Source: Candidatus Phyllobacterium onerii (GTDB lineage Bacteria; Pseudomonadota; Alphaproteobacteria; Rhizobiales; Rhizobiaceae). From it: DNA of 64,000 nt. The translations under genes were made by a program, and so were the position numbers. Of the stretch, positions 48,489 to 56,190 are shown piece after piece; the stretch's first letter is position 1, and each line of letters opens with the position of its first letter. The stretch is taken from assembly GCF_028331445.1 (NCBI RefSeq), contig NZ_JAQMHX010000014.1:46057-110056 (forward strand), given 5' to 3'. Below the pieces are notes generated by a model, which saw nothing but the letters and a program-made list of their open reading frames with translations, did not search any database and was not told the origin of the DNA.

Positions 48489-48929
48489 CTAAATCTCTTT
48501 TCCTGGATAAATGACACCCTTGCGGATGATGATATTGGCATAAAGCCGAGGCTCGCCCGTCGCAATGATGATGTGGGCGTTTTTCACACGCGCATAAAAC
48601 GTATCACCATCGAGCGCAACCAGCGCAAAGCCCGGTACACGCCGGGCGCACACCGCTTCCATTTCATCGTGGACCGGATCGGCCAGCGGAGCAGTGCCCT
48701 TCACCGAGGCACGAAACAGCGCTTGCGGCACGAAGTCGTCAACCGGCAGCACCTGCAATATGGCATCGAGCAACGGGATCAGCGGCAGGCCATCGGTGCG
48801 GATCAGCCGCCGCGCATGCTCAAGTGCCGGATAATTGCCGTCGACAAGCGCGACCTCGTCGCCGTGACCCATGGCCCGCAGTGTCGCCAGAAGCTCAGGC
48901 CCGAGCATGGGCGGAATGCCGATCAGCAC
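48489..48929 (-). CDS. fucU: RbsD/FucU family sugar mutarotase
   Basis: 146 residues, matching FucU-type mutarotases that interconvert anomers of pyranoses/furanoses. The N-terminal LIGIPPMLGPELLATLRAMG and DEVALVDGNYPA segments near residue 26 contain the active-site His/Asp region of the family (HGD-like GHGDEVALVD). Start is GTG, next to the TAA of the ROK gene. Placing a mutarotase between regulator and kinase supports a monosaccharide uptake and phosphorylation unit; the exact sugar is not defined by sequence. Confidence 0.87.
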   Translation of the reverse strand: MLIGIPPMLGPELLATLRAMGHGDEVALVDGNYPALEHARRLIRTDGLPLIPLLDAILQVLPVDDFVPQALFRASVKGTAPLADPVHDEMEAVCARRVPGFALVALDGDTFYARVKNAHIIIATGEPRLYANIIIRKGVIYPGKEI

Positions 48930-50156
48930 TTAACTACCCTTCCTGAAAAGCTTCTGTCCCAGAAGATACCGATCCGACAGCGGCAGGCTGGCGGCGCCAA
49001 GTGCTCTCGCGTGAATGCCGACCGTTCCCTCGAAGATCGCCGGCAATTGAATGCCTTCCAGATCGAATGTCTCAACATGTCTGCGCACCGCGTCGACAAT
49101 CCGCGCCCGTACGCTTGACGGCATCCAGCCATCGATGATGGCCGCCTCGAAGTCCACGACCGAGGACGACGCGATAACCGCCTGCGCGATCGCTTTGCCG
49201 GCGCGCTCGATCCATGCGTCAAGCTCTACGCCCATCTCGCCCCAGTCTTCAGGAGAAGCCCAGAGCGGCGAGGGATCCCGGCCAAGCTCGGTAACATCGC
49301 GTTCCAGCGCAGTGATCGACGCGATGTCGATCAGCTGCCGCGCAGTACCGTCCGGTCCCGGCACCGGCATCGAGCCCAGCGCACCGGCATTGCCACTGCG
49401 GCCCGCATAAAGGCCGCCGTTGATGACGATGCCGCCACCGATAAAGGAGCCGATGTAGAAATAGACGAAATCATTGATGTCCTTGGTCTGGCCGAACACA
49501 AGTTCAGCCCCGCAGGCGGCAGTCATGTCGTTCTGCAAATAGACGGGGAACGAACAAAGCGCCGCAACCCTTGCGCGAATATCGCAGTCACGCCATTCGT
49601 CCATGACCGCCTGCGGTGCGCCCACCGTATCGGCCCATTTCCACAGTTCGAATGGCGCGGCGATGCCAATTCCCGCGACCCGTTCGCGCTGCTTTGGCGT
49701 CAGCGCCTCCATCATCTGCGTCAAGCCCGTGGCAGCAAAGCTGAAGATCGGTTCCGGCGTTGGATAATCGTAAGGCATATGCAGCATGGAACGAATGCGG
49801 CCGATAAAATCGATCAGCACCAGGTCGGCACTGCGGCGTCCGATCTTTAGACCGAAGAAGAATGCGCCTTCCGGGTTGAGTGACATCGGGATCAGTGGCT
49901 GGCCGATGCGTCCGCGCAAGGGCTCCTCTCGCGACAGGAGCTCGTCAGCTTCAAGCATGCGCATGATGATCGAGCTCGTCTGCGCCGAAAGTCCGGTCAT
50001 CCGGGCGATAGCCGTCTTTGCCAGGCTGCCATGCTGGCGCAGAAGCGAAAGCACCACACGCTCATTGTGATCGCGCATGCCACTTTGATTGGTACCGTGA
50101 TGAAGCGTCAGCCTGGATCCTCCCGTGCCGGAACGCTCCGATACTCGAATACTCAA
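48930..50156 (-). CDS. ROK family transcriptional regulator (FrcR-like)
   Basis: 408 residues from a TTG start at 50156. This start has GGGAGG upstream and gives the conserved rhizobial N-terminus ending LTLHHGTNQSGMRDHNERVV; alternatives are the ATG at 50078 or an upstream frame to 50246. The N-terminal winged helix contains LAKTAIARMTGLSAQTSSII, and the ROK sugar-kinase-like domain includes VAGIGIAAPFELWK and NDMTAACGAELVFG, IGSFIGGGIVINGGLYAGRS. The ROK effector is probably the sugar brought in by the divergent frcBCA. In Sinorhizobium a regulator FrcR is linked to frcBCAK, hence the tentative name. Confidence 0.87.
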   Translation of the reverse strand: MSIRVSERSGTGGSRLTLHHGTNQSGMRDHNERVVLSLLRQHGSLAKTAIARMTGLSAQTSSIIMRMLEADELLSREEPLRGRIGQPLIPMSLNPEGAFFFGLKIGRRSADLVLIDFIGRIRSMLHMPYDYPTPEPIFSFAATGLTQMMEALTPKQRERVAGIGIAAPFELWKWADTVGAPQAVMDEWRDCDIRARVAALCSFPVYLQNDMTAACGAELVFGQTKDINDFVYFYIGSFIGGGIVINGGLYAGRSGNAGALGSMPVPGPDGTARQLIDIASITALERDVTELGRDPSPLWASPEDWGEMGVELDAWIERAGKAIAQAVIASSSVVDFEAAIIDGWMPSSVRARIVDAVRRHVETFDLEGIQLPAIFEGTVGIHARALGAASLPLSDRYLLGQKLFRKGS

Positions 50157-50184
50157 GGACCTGGTCCTCCCATGAATATGGCGG

Positions 50185-50266
50185 ACAATGGAGATATTGG
50201 GCAATGCTGTCAATATTAAATCAGAGTGATTTATTAATGTTGACACGTCGCGATGAGTGGTATTTG
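50185..50266. promoter_or_regulatory. frcR/frcB divergent promoter with central palindrome
   Basis: TAAATCA-GAG-TGATTTA at 50217-50233 is a perfect 17-bp palindrome. It is flanked symmetrically by GTCAATATT (50209-50217) and AATGTTGAC (50236-50244). On each side lies a TTGACA: minus strand 50213-50208 and plus strand 50240-50245, facing away. A single bound ROK dimer could cover both -35 regions. Confidence 0.72.
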
Positions 50267-50382
50267 CTATGCTTCAACACTTGGCCGGGAGGATATCTGT
50301 CCGAGCTGTTTAACGCGGAAACAGGGCTTGATCACCATCGGTCCATCGCGTATTTGCGCGATTTTTTTTGGGAGGAAGTGAC

Positions 50383-51417
50383 ATGCGTAGAAGCATCTAT
50401 CTGAAATCGACTATCTTTAGCGCCGCCGCTGTGGCCATTGCTGCCTTTGCCGTTCCGGCACAGGCTGCCGGGGTGGGTGCATGCCTCATCACCAAGACCG
50501 ATACCAACCCGTTCTTCGTCAAGATGAAAGAGGGCGCCCTCGCCAAGTCGAAGGAACTCGGCGTTGACCTGAAGACCTATGCGGGCAAGATCGACGGCGA
50601 CAGCGAAAGCCAGGTAGCAGCTATCGAGACATGCATCGCCGATGGCGCCAAGGGTATCCTTATCACTGCGTCCGATACGGCCGGTATCGTTTCCTCGGTC
50701 AAGCAGGCACGCGATGCGGGCCTCCTCGTCATCGCACTCGATACGCCGCTTGATCCTGCCGACGCAGCCGATGCCACCTTCGCCACGGACAACCTCCTCG
50801 CCGGCGAACTGATCGGCAAATGGGCTGCTGGAACCCTCGGCGACAAGGCCAAGGACGCCAAGATCGCATTTCTTGACCTGACCCCGTCGCAGCCGACCGT
50901 CGACGTTCTGCGTGACCAGGGCTTCATGAAGGGCTTCGGCATCGATGTCGTCGATATCAACAAGATCGGTGATGAAAAAGATCCGCGCATCGTCGGCCAT
51001 GACGTGACCAACGGCAATGAAGAAGGTGGCCGCAAGGCCATGGAAAACCTTCTGCAGAAGGATCCGGGCATCAATGTCGTTCATACGATCAACGAGCCTG
51101 CCGCTGCCGGCGCCTATGAAGCGCTGAAGGCCTTCGGCAAGGAAAAAGACGTCCTCATCGTTTCCGTCGATGGCGGCTGCCCAGGCGTGAAGAACGTCGA
51201 GGCCGGTGTGATCGGCGCAACATCGCAGCAGTATCCGCTGCTGATGGCATCGCTCGGCATTGAAGCGATCAAGAAGTTTGCCGACAGCGGCGAAAAGCCG
51301 AAGCCGACCGAAGGCAAAAACTTCTTCGACACAGGCGTTTCCCTTGTCACCGACAAGCCTGTTCAGGGCCTTGAATCCATCGATGTCAAAACTGGCACCA
51401 GCAAGTGCTGGGGCTGA
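50383..51417 (+). CDS. frcB: Periplasmic sugar-binding protein (FrcB-like)
   Basis: 344-residue precursor; signal peptide of about 28 residues ending PAQA. The mature part begins [20 protein letters not shown] and contains [20 protein letters not shown] near 75, [20 protein letters not shown] near 98 and [20 protein letters not shown], close to the fructose-binding FrcB of rhizobia. ATG 50383 has GGGAGG upstream. It is divergent from the ROK regulator and first in the frcBCA operon. A 187-bp structured repeat follows the gene. Confidence 0.88.
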   Translation: MRRSIYLKSTIFSAAAVAIAAFAVPAQAAGVGACLITKTDTNPFFVKMKEGALAKSKELGVDLKTYAGKIDGDSESQVAAIETCIADGAKGILITASDTAGIVSSVKQARDAGLLVIALDTPLDPADAADATFATDNLLAGELIGKWAAGTLGDKAKDAKIAFLDLTPSQPTVDVLRDQGFMKGFGIDVVDINKIGDEKDPRIVGHDVTNGNEEGGRKAMENLLQKDPGINVVHTINEPAAAGAYEALKAFGKEKDVLIVSVDGGCPGVKNVEAGVIGATSQQYPLLMASLGIEAIKKFADSGEKPKPTEGKNFFDTGVSLVTDKPVQGLESIDVKTGTSKCWG

Positions 51418-51429
51418 TTTAGCGCCTTA

Positions 51430-51616
51430 TTTCTCCCCTTGTGGGAGAGAAGGGATTTTCTTGAATTTAGCCTCTTTGCCAAATTCCAAGAAAATCCAGG
51501 CGAGGGAATTTGCAGTACACCATCACTATCCCCTCGCTTGCGATTTCTTAGCACTTAGCCAAGGCCAAGATGTTGAAATCGCTTTCTCTCCCGCAAGGGG
51601 GGAGATAGTCGGCATC
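51430..51616. repeat. Structured intergenic repeat, copy A
   Basis: About 187 bp in the frcB-frcC gap, alike in order to copy B at 54345-54532. Four hairpins follow each other: terminal TTCTCCCC/GGGAGAGAA; GGATTTTCTTG (51453-51463) with CAAGAAAATCC (51487-51497); GCGAGGG (51500-51506) with CCCTCGC (51531-51537); GCGATTTC (51540-51547) with GAAATCGC (51575-51582); closing with a CTCTCCC.. GGGGGGAG hairpin. Such palindromic elements occur widely in Rhizobiales genomes. Confidence 0.85.
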
Positions 51617-51687
51617 CTCGCGCATAAGAACTCCACCGTATAAATGTCCTTGTCGGACTGCTATGAATATTTACAGGAGGTCACATT

Positions 51688-52767
51688 ATGACAGACACAC
51701 CGCAAACGCCTCGAACGCCTCAAGAATTCGAAAGCGCGGTGGCACGGGAAACCGCGGTCGCCAGCTTCGACACCCATGAGAAAAGTCTTCTCGAAAGGAT
51801 CCGGCATTTCCTTCATTCCAGCCCGGCTTCCGTTCCCCTCATCGTTCTGGTGCTGTCGCTGGTGATCTTTGCGGTCATTGTCGGCTCGCGCTTTTTCACC
51901 CCGTTTGCGCTGTCGCTTATCCTGCAGCAGGTGGCGATCGTCGGCATTGTCGGCGCTGCGCAAACCCTCGTCGTCCTGACCGCAGGTATCGACCTTTCAG
52001 TCGGCGCCATCATGGTGCTGACGTCGGTCATCATGGGCCAGTTCACCTTCCGCTATGGCATGCCGGTCGAGTTGGCCATCCTGTGCGGGATCGCGCTGGG
52101 TGCCCTGTGCGGCTTCATCAATGGCGTCCTCATCGCCTACCTCAAGCTGCCACCCTTCATCGTCACGCTCGGTACCTGGCAGATCTATCTGGCGACGACC
52201 TACATCTATTCAGCGAACGAGACGATCCGCGCCCAGGATATCGAGGCGAACGCCAAGCTCCTGCAGTTCTTTGGCGAGAAGGTACCCATAGGCGGCGCCA
52301 CCTTTACCTATGGCGTCTTCATCATGATCCTGCTGATTGCCGTACTTTGGTACGTGCTCAACCACACCGCCTGGGGTCGCCATGTCTATGCCATCGGCGA
52401 TGATCCCGAGGCGGCAAAGCTCTCCGGCGTCAGTACCAAGCGCGTGCTCATTGCTGTCTACGTGCTCGCCGGTCTCATCTGTGCGCTGGCCGGCTGGGTT
52501 TCGATCGGACGCAACGGCTCGGTTTCCCCGCAGATCGGCCAGTTCGCCAACATTGAATCCATCACCGCTGTGGTGATCGGCGGCATGTCGCTCTTCGGCG
52601 GCCGCGGCTCCATCATGGGCATGCTCTTCGGCGCGTTGATCGTCGGCGTCTTCTCATTCGGGATGCGCATGTACGGTACCGACGTTCAATGGACGTACCT
52701 CATCATCGGTGTTTTGATCATCCTCGCTGTCGCTATCGACCAGTGGATCAGAAAGGTAGCAGGCTGA
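51688..52767 (+). CDS. frcC: CUT2-type sugar ABC transporter permease (FrcC-like)
   Basis: 359 residues with about ten membrane segments and an N-terminal cytosolic stretch of about 45 residues. Features: AQTLVVLTAGIDLSVGAIMV near residue 92, GALCGFINGVLIAYLKLPPF near 140, HVYAIGDDPEAAKLSGVSTK near 230 and VVIGGMSLFGGRGSIMGML near 292. AGGAGGT precedes the ATG. TGATG junction with frcA. Together with frcB and frcA it matches the fructose/mannose/ribose importer of rhizobia. Confidence 0.92.
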   Translation: MTDTPQTPRTPQEFESAVARETAVASFDTHEKSLLERIRHFLHSSPASVPLIVLVLSLVIFAVIVGSRFFTPFALSLILQQVAIVGIVGAAQTLVVLTAGIDLSVGAIMVLTSVIMGQFTFRYGMPVELAILCGIALGALCGFINGVLIAYLKLPPFIVTLGTWQIYLATTYIYSANETIRAQDIEANAKLLQFFGEKVPIGGATFTYGVFIMILLIAVLWYVLNHTAWGRHVYAIGDDPEAAKLSGVSTKRVLIAVYVLAGLICALAGWVSIGRNGSVSPQIGQFANIESITAVVIGGMSLFGGRGSIMGMLFGALIVGVFSFGMRMYGTDVQWTYLIIGVLIILAVAIDQWIRKVAG

Positions 52768-53537
52768 TGTCAAGAGAACCCATTCTTACCGCACGCGGAC
52801 TGGTCAAGCGCTACGGCCGCGTCACAGCGCTCGATCACGCGGATTTCGACCTCTACCCGGGCGAAGTGCTGGCGGTGATCGGCGATAACGGTGCCGGCAA
52901 ATCATCGCTCATCAAGGCAATTTCCGGCGCAGTACGTCCCGATGAGGGCGAGATGACGCTGGAAGGCAAGACGATCCATTTTCGCTCGCCCATGGAAGCA
53001 CGCGATGCCGGGATCGAAACCGTCTATCAGAACCTGGCACTCTCGCCGGCACTGTCGATTGCCGACAACATGTTTCTTGGCCGCGAAATCCGCAAGCCAG
53101 GCGTCCTAGGCAACTGGTTCCGCATGCTCGACCGCAAGGCGATGGAAAAGAAGGCGCGGGACAAGCTTACCGAGCTCGGCCTGATGACCATCCAGAACAT
53201 CAGCCAGGCCGTCGAGACACTCTCCGGCGGTCAGCGGCAGGGTGTGGCAGTGGCGCGCGCCGCCGCCTTCGGCTCCAAGGTCGTCATCATGGACGAGCCG
53301 ACGGCGGCGCTCGGCGTCAAGGAATCCCGCCGGGTCCTCGAACTCATCCAGGACGTCAAAAAGCGCGGATTACCGATTGTGCTCATCTCGCACAATATGC
53401 CACACGTTTTCGAAGTGGCCGACCGCATCCACATCCATCGTCTCGGCAAGCGTCTTACCGTCATCAACCCGACGGATTATACGATGTCGGATGCCGTCGC
53501 CTTCATGACGGGCGCCAAGGCACCGCCGCCCAGCTAG
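52767..53537 (+). CDS. frcA: Sugar ABC transporter ATP-binding protein (FrcA-like)
   Basis: 256 residues with a single ATPase domain, unlike the 500-residue double RbsA type elsewhere in the window; FrcA proteins have this size. Walker A GDNGAGKSSL near residue 38, LSGGQRQGVAVARAA near 150 and Walker B VVIMDEPTAALGVKESRRVL near 170 are clear, plus LISHNMPHVFEVADRI. ATG 52767 shares a base with the frcC stop. Confidence 0.93.
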   Translation: MSREPILTARGLVKRYGRVTALDHADFDLYPGEVLAVIGDNGAGKSSLIKAISGAVRPDEGEMTLEGKTIHFRSPMEARDAGIETVYQNLALSPALSIADNMFLGREIRKPGVLGNWFRMLDRKAMEKKARDKLTELGLMTIQNISQAVETLSGGQRQGVAVARAAAFGSKVVIMDEPTAALGVKESRRVLELIQDVKKRGLPIVLISHNMPHVFEVADRIHIHRLGKRLTVINPTDYTMSDAVAFMTGAKAPPPS

Positions 53538-53570
53538 AACGAGACGAATTTGGATGGAAACGATGGCGCT

Positions 53571-53606
53571 GGTTATCTCTCCCCTTGTGGGAGAGATAGT
53601 CCGGCG
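53571..53606. repeat. Short hairpin-only derivative of the structured repeat
   Basis: GGTTATCTCTCCC-CTTGT-GGGAGAGATAGTCC: the outer hairpin of copies A and B, with both outer flanks (GGTTATCTC and GATAGTC) that match the right ends of B (in reverse) and A. It lies between frcA and the isomerase gene. Confidence 0.7.
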
Positions 53607-53644
53607 TCACTTGAGCGACTACAGTTAAAGGATTTTTTTGAGAG

Positions 53645-54334
53645 ATGAAGCGTTCTGAAGTCAATGAGATCATCCGCGAAAGCGACAAGTTCATCCGTTC
53701 GTTCGGCTATGTCATGCCGCCCTTCGCCTATTGGTCGCCGGAAGAGCTGAAGACCCGTACCGCGACCGATTCGAAGGCCATCCTGCAGGCGCGTCTTGGC
53801 TGGGATATCACCGATTACGGCCAGGGAAAATTTGATGAGCTTGGGCTCTTCCTCTTCACCACCCGCAATGGCAATCAGGAAGACCTGAAAAAGGGCGGGG
53901 GCATGCTCTATGCCGAAAAAATCATGATCAGCCGCGAGAAGCAGCTGTCGCCGATGCACCGCCACATCGTCAAGGCGGAAGACATCATCAACCGCGGCGG
54001 CGGCACACTTGTGCTCGAACTCTTCAACTCCGATCCCGACGGCAGCGTCGATGAGAAGACCGACGTGGAAGTGGCCACCGACGGGCGCATCGTGCGCCAG
54101 AAGGCGGGTGGGCTGCTCAAGCTGCAGCCGGGCGAGAGCGTCACGCTTCTGCCGGGCAACTGGCATGCATTCTGGGGCGAGGGTGGCGACGTGCTTATCG
54201 GCGAAGTCTCCACCGTCAATGACGATCTCACCGACAATATCTTCCGCGAGCCGATCGGCCGTTTTTCCTCTATCGACGAGGATGAGGCACCGCTGCATTT
54301 GCTTGTCTCCGACTACGACAAATGGCTGGCGTGA
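53645..54334 (+). CDS. D-lyxose ketol-isomerase family protein (cupin)
   Basis: 229 residues, matching the lyxose/mannose isomerase cupin family (lyx_isomer). It starts MKRSEVNEIIRESDKFIRSF. Metal-binding residues are in MHRHIVKAEDIINRGGGTLV near 108 (His-x-His) and the later LLPGNWHAFWGEGGDV near 170 (His). Enzymes of this family interconvert D-lyxose/D-xylulose or D-mannose/D-fructose. A mannose or lyxose isomerase next to a fructose/mannose-type importer would link mannose uptake to fructose, which is inference. It lies between frcA and the FrcK-like gene. Confidence 0.83.
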   Translation: MKRSEVNEIIRESDKFIRSFGYVMPPFAYWSPEELKTRTATDSKAILQARLGWDITDYGQGKFDELGLFLFTTRNGNQEDLKKGGGMLYAEKIMISREKQLSPMHRHIVKAEDIINRGGGTLVLELFNSDPDGSVDEKTDVEVATDGRIVRQKAGGLLKLQPGESVTLLPGNWHAFWGEGGDVLIGEVSTVNDDLTDNIFREPIGRFSSIDEDEAPLHLLVSDYDKWLA

Positions 54335-54344
54335 GTCCTGACCT

Positions 54345-54532
54345 TACTCCCCCCTCGTGGGGGAGAATGGGTTTTCCTGGATTTAGCCTCTTCGCTAAAT
54401 CCTTGGAAAACCCAAGAGGGGCGATTTTGGAACATACCTTACGAAATCCCCTCTCTTGTGATTTCTAGCACTTAGCTTACGCTAAGATGCTGAAATCACT
54501 TTCTCTCCCACAAGGGGAGAGATAACCGGCAT
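54345..54532. repeat. Structured intergenic repeat, copy B
   Basis: About 188 bp between the isomerase and FrcK-like genes. Stems at the same places as copy A, but with different bases that still pair: GGGTTTTCC (54369-54377)/GGAAAACCC (54405-54413), inner GGATTTAGC/GCTAAATCC, AGAGGGG (54415-54421)/CCCCTCT (54448-54454), GTGATTTC (54458-54465)/GAAATCAC (54492-54499), and CTTAGC-TTAC-GCTAAG at the centre. Confidence 0.85.
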
Positions 54533-54554
54533 ACCTTCCAATGAGCACACAACC

Positions 54555-55181
54555 ATGCTGACTACCCTCGAAGATCTGGTTCCGGAGATACTTGCCAAGG
54601 CGGCAGGTACTCCTCGCTTGATCGTGGCGATTGCCGGTCCTCCTGGATCTGGCAAATCCACCGCGTCCGCCTCGCTTTGTGCGGCCATCAACCTGCAGGA
54701 AGCAGACGCAGCGATTGTCGTGCCGATGGACGGGTTTCATCTCGACAATGCCATTCTCGACGCGTTGGACCTGCGCAAGCGCAAAGGCTCACCGCCGACC
54801 TTCGACGTTGCCGGTTTCGAGGAGCTGTTGCGGCGGCTGCGCGAGACACGCGAGGATGTCGTCATACCGCTGTTCGATCGCAAGCTCGATCTGGCGAGGG
54901 CAGGGGCCGGCATCGTCAAGGCGGATCAGCGCATCCTTCTTGTCGAAGGCAACTACCTGTTGCTCGATCAGCCGCCATGGAATCGGCTGGCGCCACTCTT
55001 CGACGTGACGATCTTCCTCGACGTCGACCGGCTCGAACTCGAAAACCGGCTGGTGCAGCGCTGGCTCGGCTTCGGACATAATGTCGGCTCGGCTCAGGCG
55101 CGCGCCCTCTCCAACGATATGCCCAATGCCGAACTGGTGTTGGAGGAGTCGAGAGCGGCGGACTATACCGTCAAAAACTGA
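54555..55181 (+). CDS. frcK: P-loop nucleoside/sugar kinase family protein (FrcK-like)
   Basis: 208 residues of the phosphoribulokinase/uridine kinase/pantothenate kinase class. The P-loop is VAIAGPPGSGKSTASASL near residue 24; VVPMDGFHLDNAIL near 57 and ILLVEGNYLLLDQPPWNRL near 128 are typical of FrcK and other rhizobial kinase-like proteins of transport operons. In Sinorhizobium FrcK accompanies frcBCA. The ribosome site is weak because copy B of the repeat ends just upstream. The phosphorylated substrate is unknown. Confidence 0.85.
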   Translation: MLTTLEDLVPEILAKAAGTPRLIVAIAGPPGSGKSTASASLCAAINLQEADAAIVVPMDGFHLDNAILDALDLRKRKGSPPTFDVAGFEELLRRLRETREDVVIPLFDRKLDLARAGAGIVKADQRILLVEGNYLLLDQPPWNRLAPLFDVTIFLDVDRLELENRLVQRWLGFGHNVGSAQARALSNDMPNAELVLEESRAADYTVKN

Positions 55182-55385
55182 TTTTTAGGATAGAGCGCGA
55201 AAACCAAAACATTTTTGCGCACGAACTTCGACGTTTCCTGTACAAGAAGTCCCAAAACTGGTGCAAGAATGTGCGATTCTGGTGCAGAATTTTCAATCAA
55301 TACGGGAAATTTGTTTGCGCCTAGTGGCATTTTCACTCCCTTGACTTTCACCCTTGCAAGATGACAATCCTGCTCCGCCAATACC

Positions 55386-55401
55386 GTTCCAATAGTGGAA
55401 C
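55386..55401. promoter_or_regulatory. IclR-like operator palindrome upstream of galactonate operon
   Basis: GTTCCA-ATAG-TGGAAC is a perfect 16-bp inverted repeat ending 21 bp before the operon start codon. Palindromes of the GTTCC/GGAAC type are known for IclR-family regulators. No regulator gene is adjacent. Confidence 0.65.
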
Positions 55402-55422
55402 TTTCCGTGTGAGTTTCCTGCT

Positions 55423-56190
55423 ATGATGCCCTCTGCCATATTTCCGGATCTGAAAGATCGTTCCGTACTCATTACCGGGGGAGGGTCGGGCATCGGTGCC
55501 GCGCTCACCGAAGGCTTTGTCGCCCAAGGTTCGCGTGTTGCCTTTATCGACATCGCCGAGGCGGCCTCACAGGCCCTCGTAGACTCCCTAGACGAGCAGT
55601 ACGGCAACCGGCCCCTTTACCTCAAAGCGGACCTTTCCAACATCGAAGCCCTGCGGAACGCGATTGCGCAAGCCATTGATAACAATGGACCAATTACAGT
55701 GCTGGTCAATAATGCGGCTTGGGACGACCGGCACGATATCGACGATGTGACCGTCGAATATTGGGACAAGAACCAGTCGATTAATCTGCGTCCGCAGTTC
55801 TTTGCGGCGCAGGCTGTCGTGCCCGGCATGCGTCAATCGGGTGGCGGTTCGATCATCAATTTCACCTCGACCTCCTTCATGATCAACCAGGGCAATCTGC
55901 CCGCCTACACGGCGGCCAAGGCCGGAATCATCGGCCTTACCAAGGGGTTGGCGGGGCGGCTTGGACCGGAAAAAATTCGCGTCAACGCCATCGCACCGGG
56001 CTGGGTGATGACTGATCGCCAGCGCTCTCACTGGGTCACGGAAGAAGGCCTTCGGGTCCATCTCAACAAGCAGGTTCTGCGCGAGGAAATCCTGCCTGGC
56101 GACATGGTTGGACCGTGCCTTTTCCTTGCCTCCGACGCTGCCCGCATGCTCAGCGCCCAGACGTTGATTGTCGACGGCGGTTACCTGTGA
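55423..56190 (+). CDS. SDR family oxidoreductase, likely sugar dehydrogenase of the galactonate operon
   Basis: 255-residue short-chain dehydrogenase. NAD-binding GGGSGIGAALTEGFVAQG is near residue 20, VNNAAWDDRH near 92, and the catalytic Tyr/Lys in PAYTAAKAGIIGLTKGLAGR near 160 with Ser in FTSTSFMI. It is the first gene of an operon with dgoK, dgoA and a lactonase, so oxidation of galactose (or arabinose/fucose) to its lactone is the likely role. ATG 55423 or 55426 may be used; the ribosome site is weak. Its stop overlaps dgoK (GTGA). Confidence 0.87.
   Translation: MMPSAIFPDLKDRSVLITGGGSGIGAALTEGFVAQGSRVAFIDIAEAASQALVDSLDEQYGNRPLYLKADLSNIEALRNAIAQAIDNNGPITVLVNNAAWDDRHDIDDVTVEYWDKNQSINLRPQFFAAQAVVPGMRQSGGGSIINFTSTSFMINQGNLPAYTAAKAGIIGLTKGLAGRLGPEKIRVNAIAPGWVMTDRQRSHWVTEEGLRVHLNKQVLREEILPGDMVGPCLFLASDAARMLSAQTLIVDGGYL

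Noticed and set aside
51430..51616. Repeat copy A as a small protein gene
   Set aside because: Open frames through it are short and not shared with copy B; the base pairing, not the frame, is conserved.
51430..54532. Repeat copies as a CRISPR array
   Set aside because: Only two full copies, nearly 3 kb apart with genes between, and no short regular repeat-spacer pattern or cas genes.
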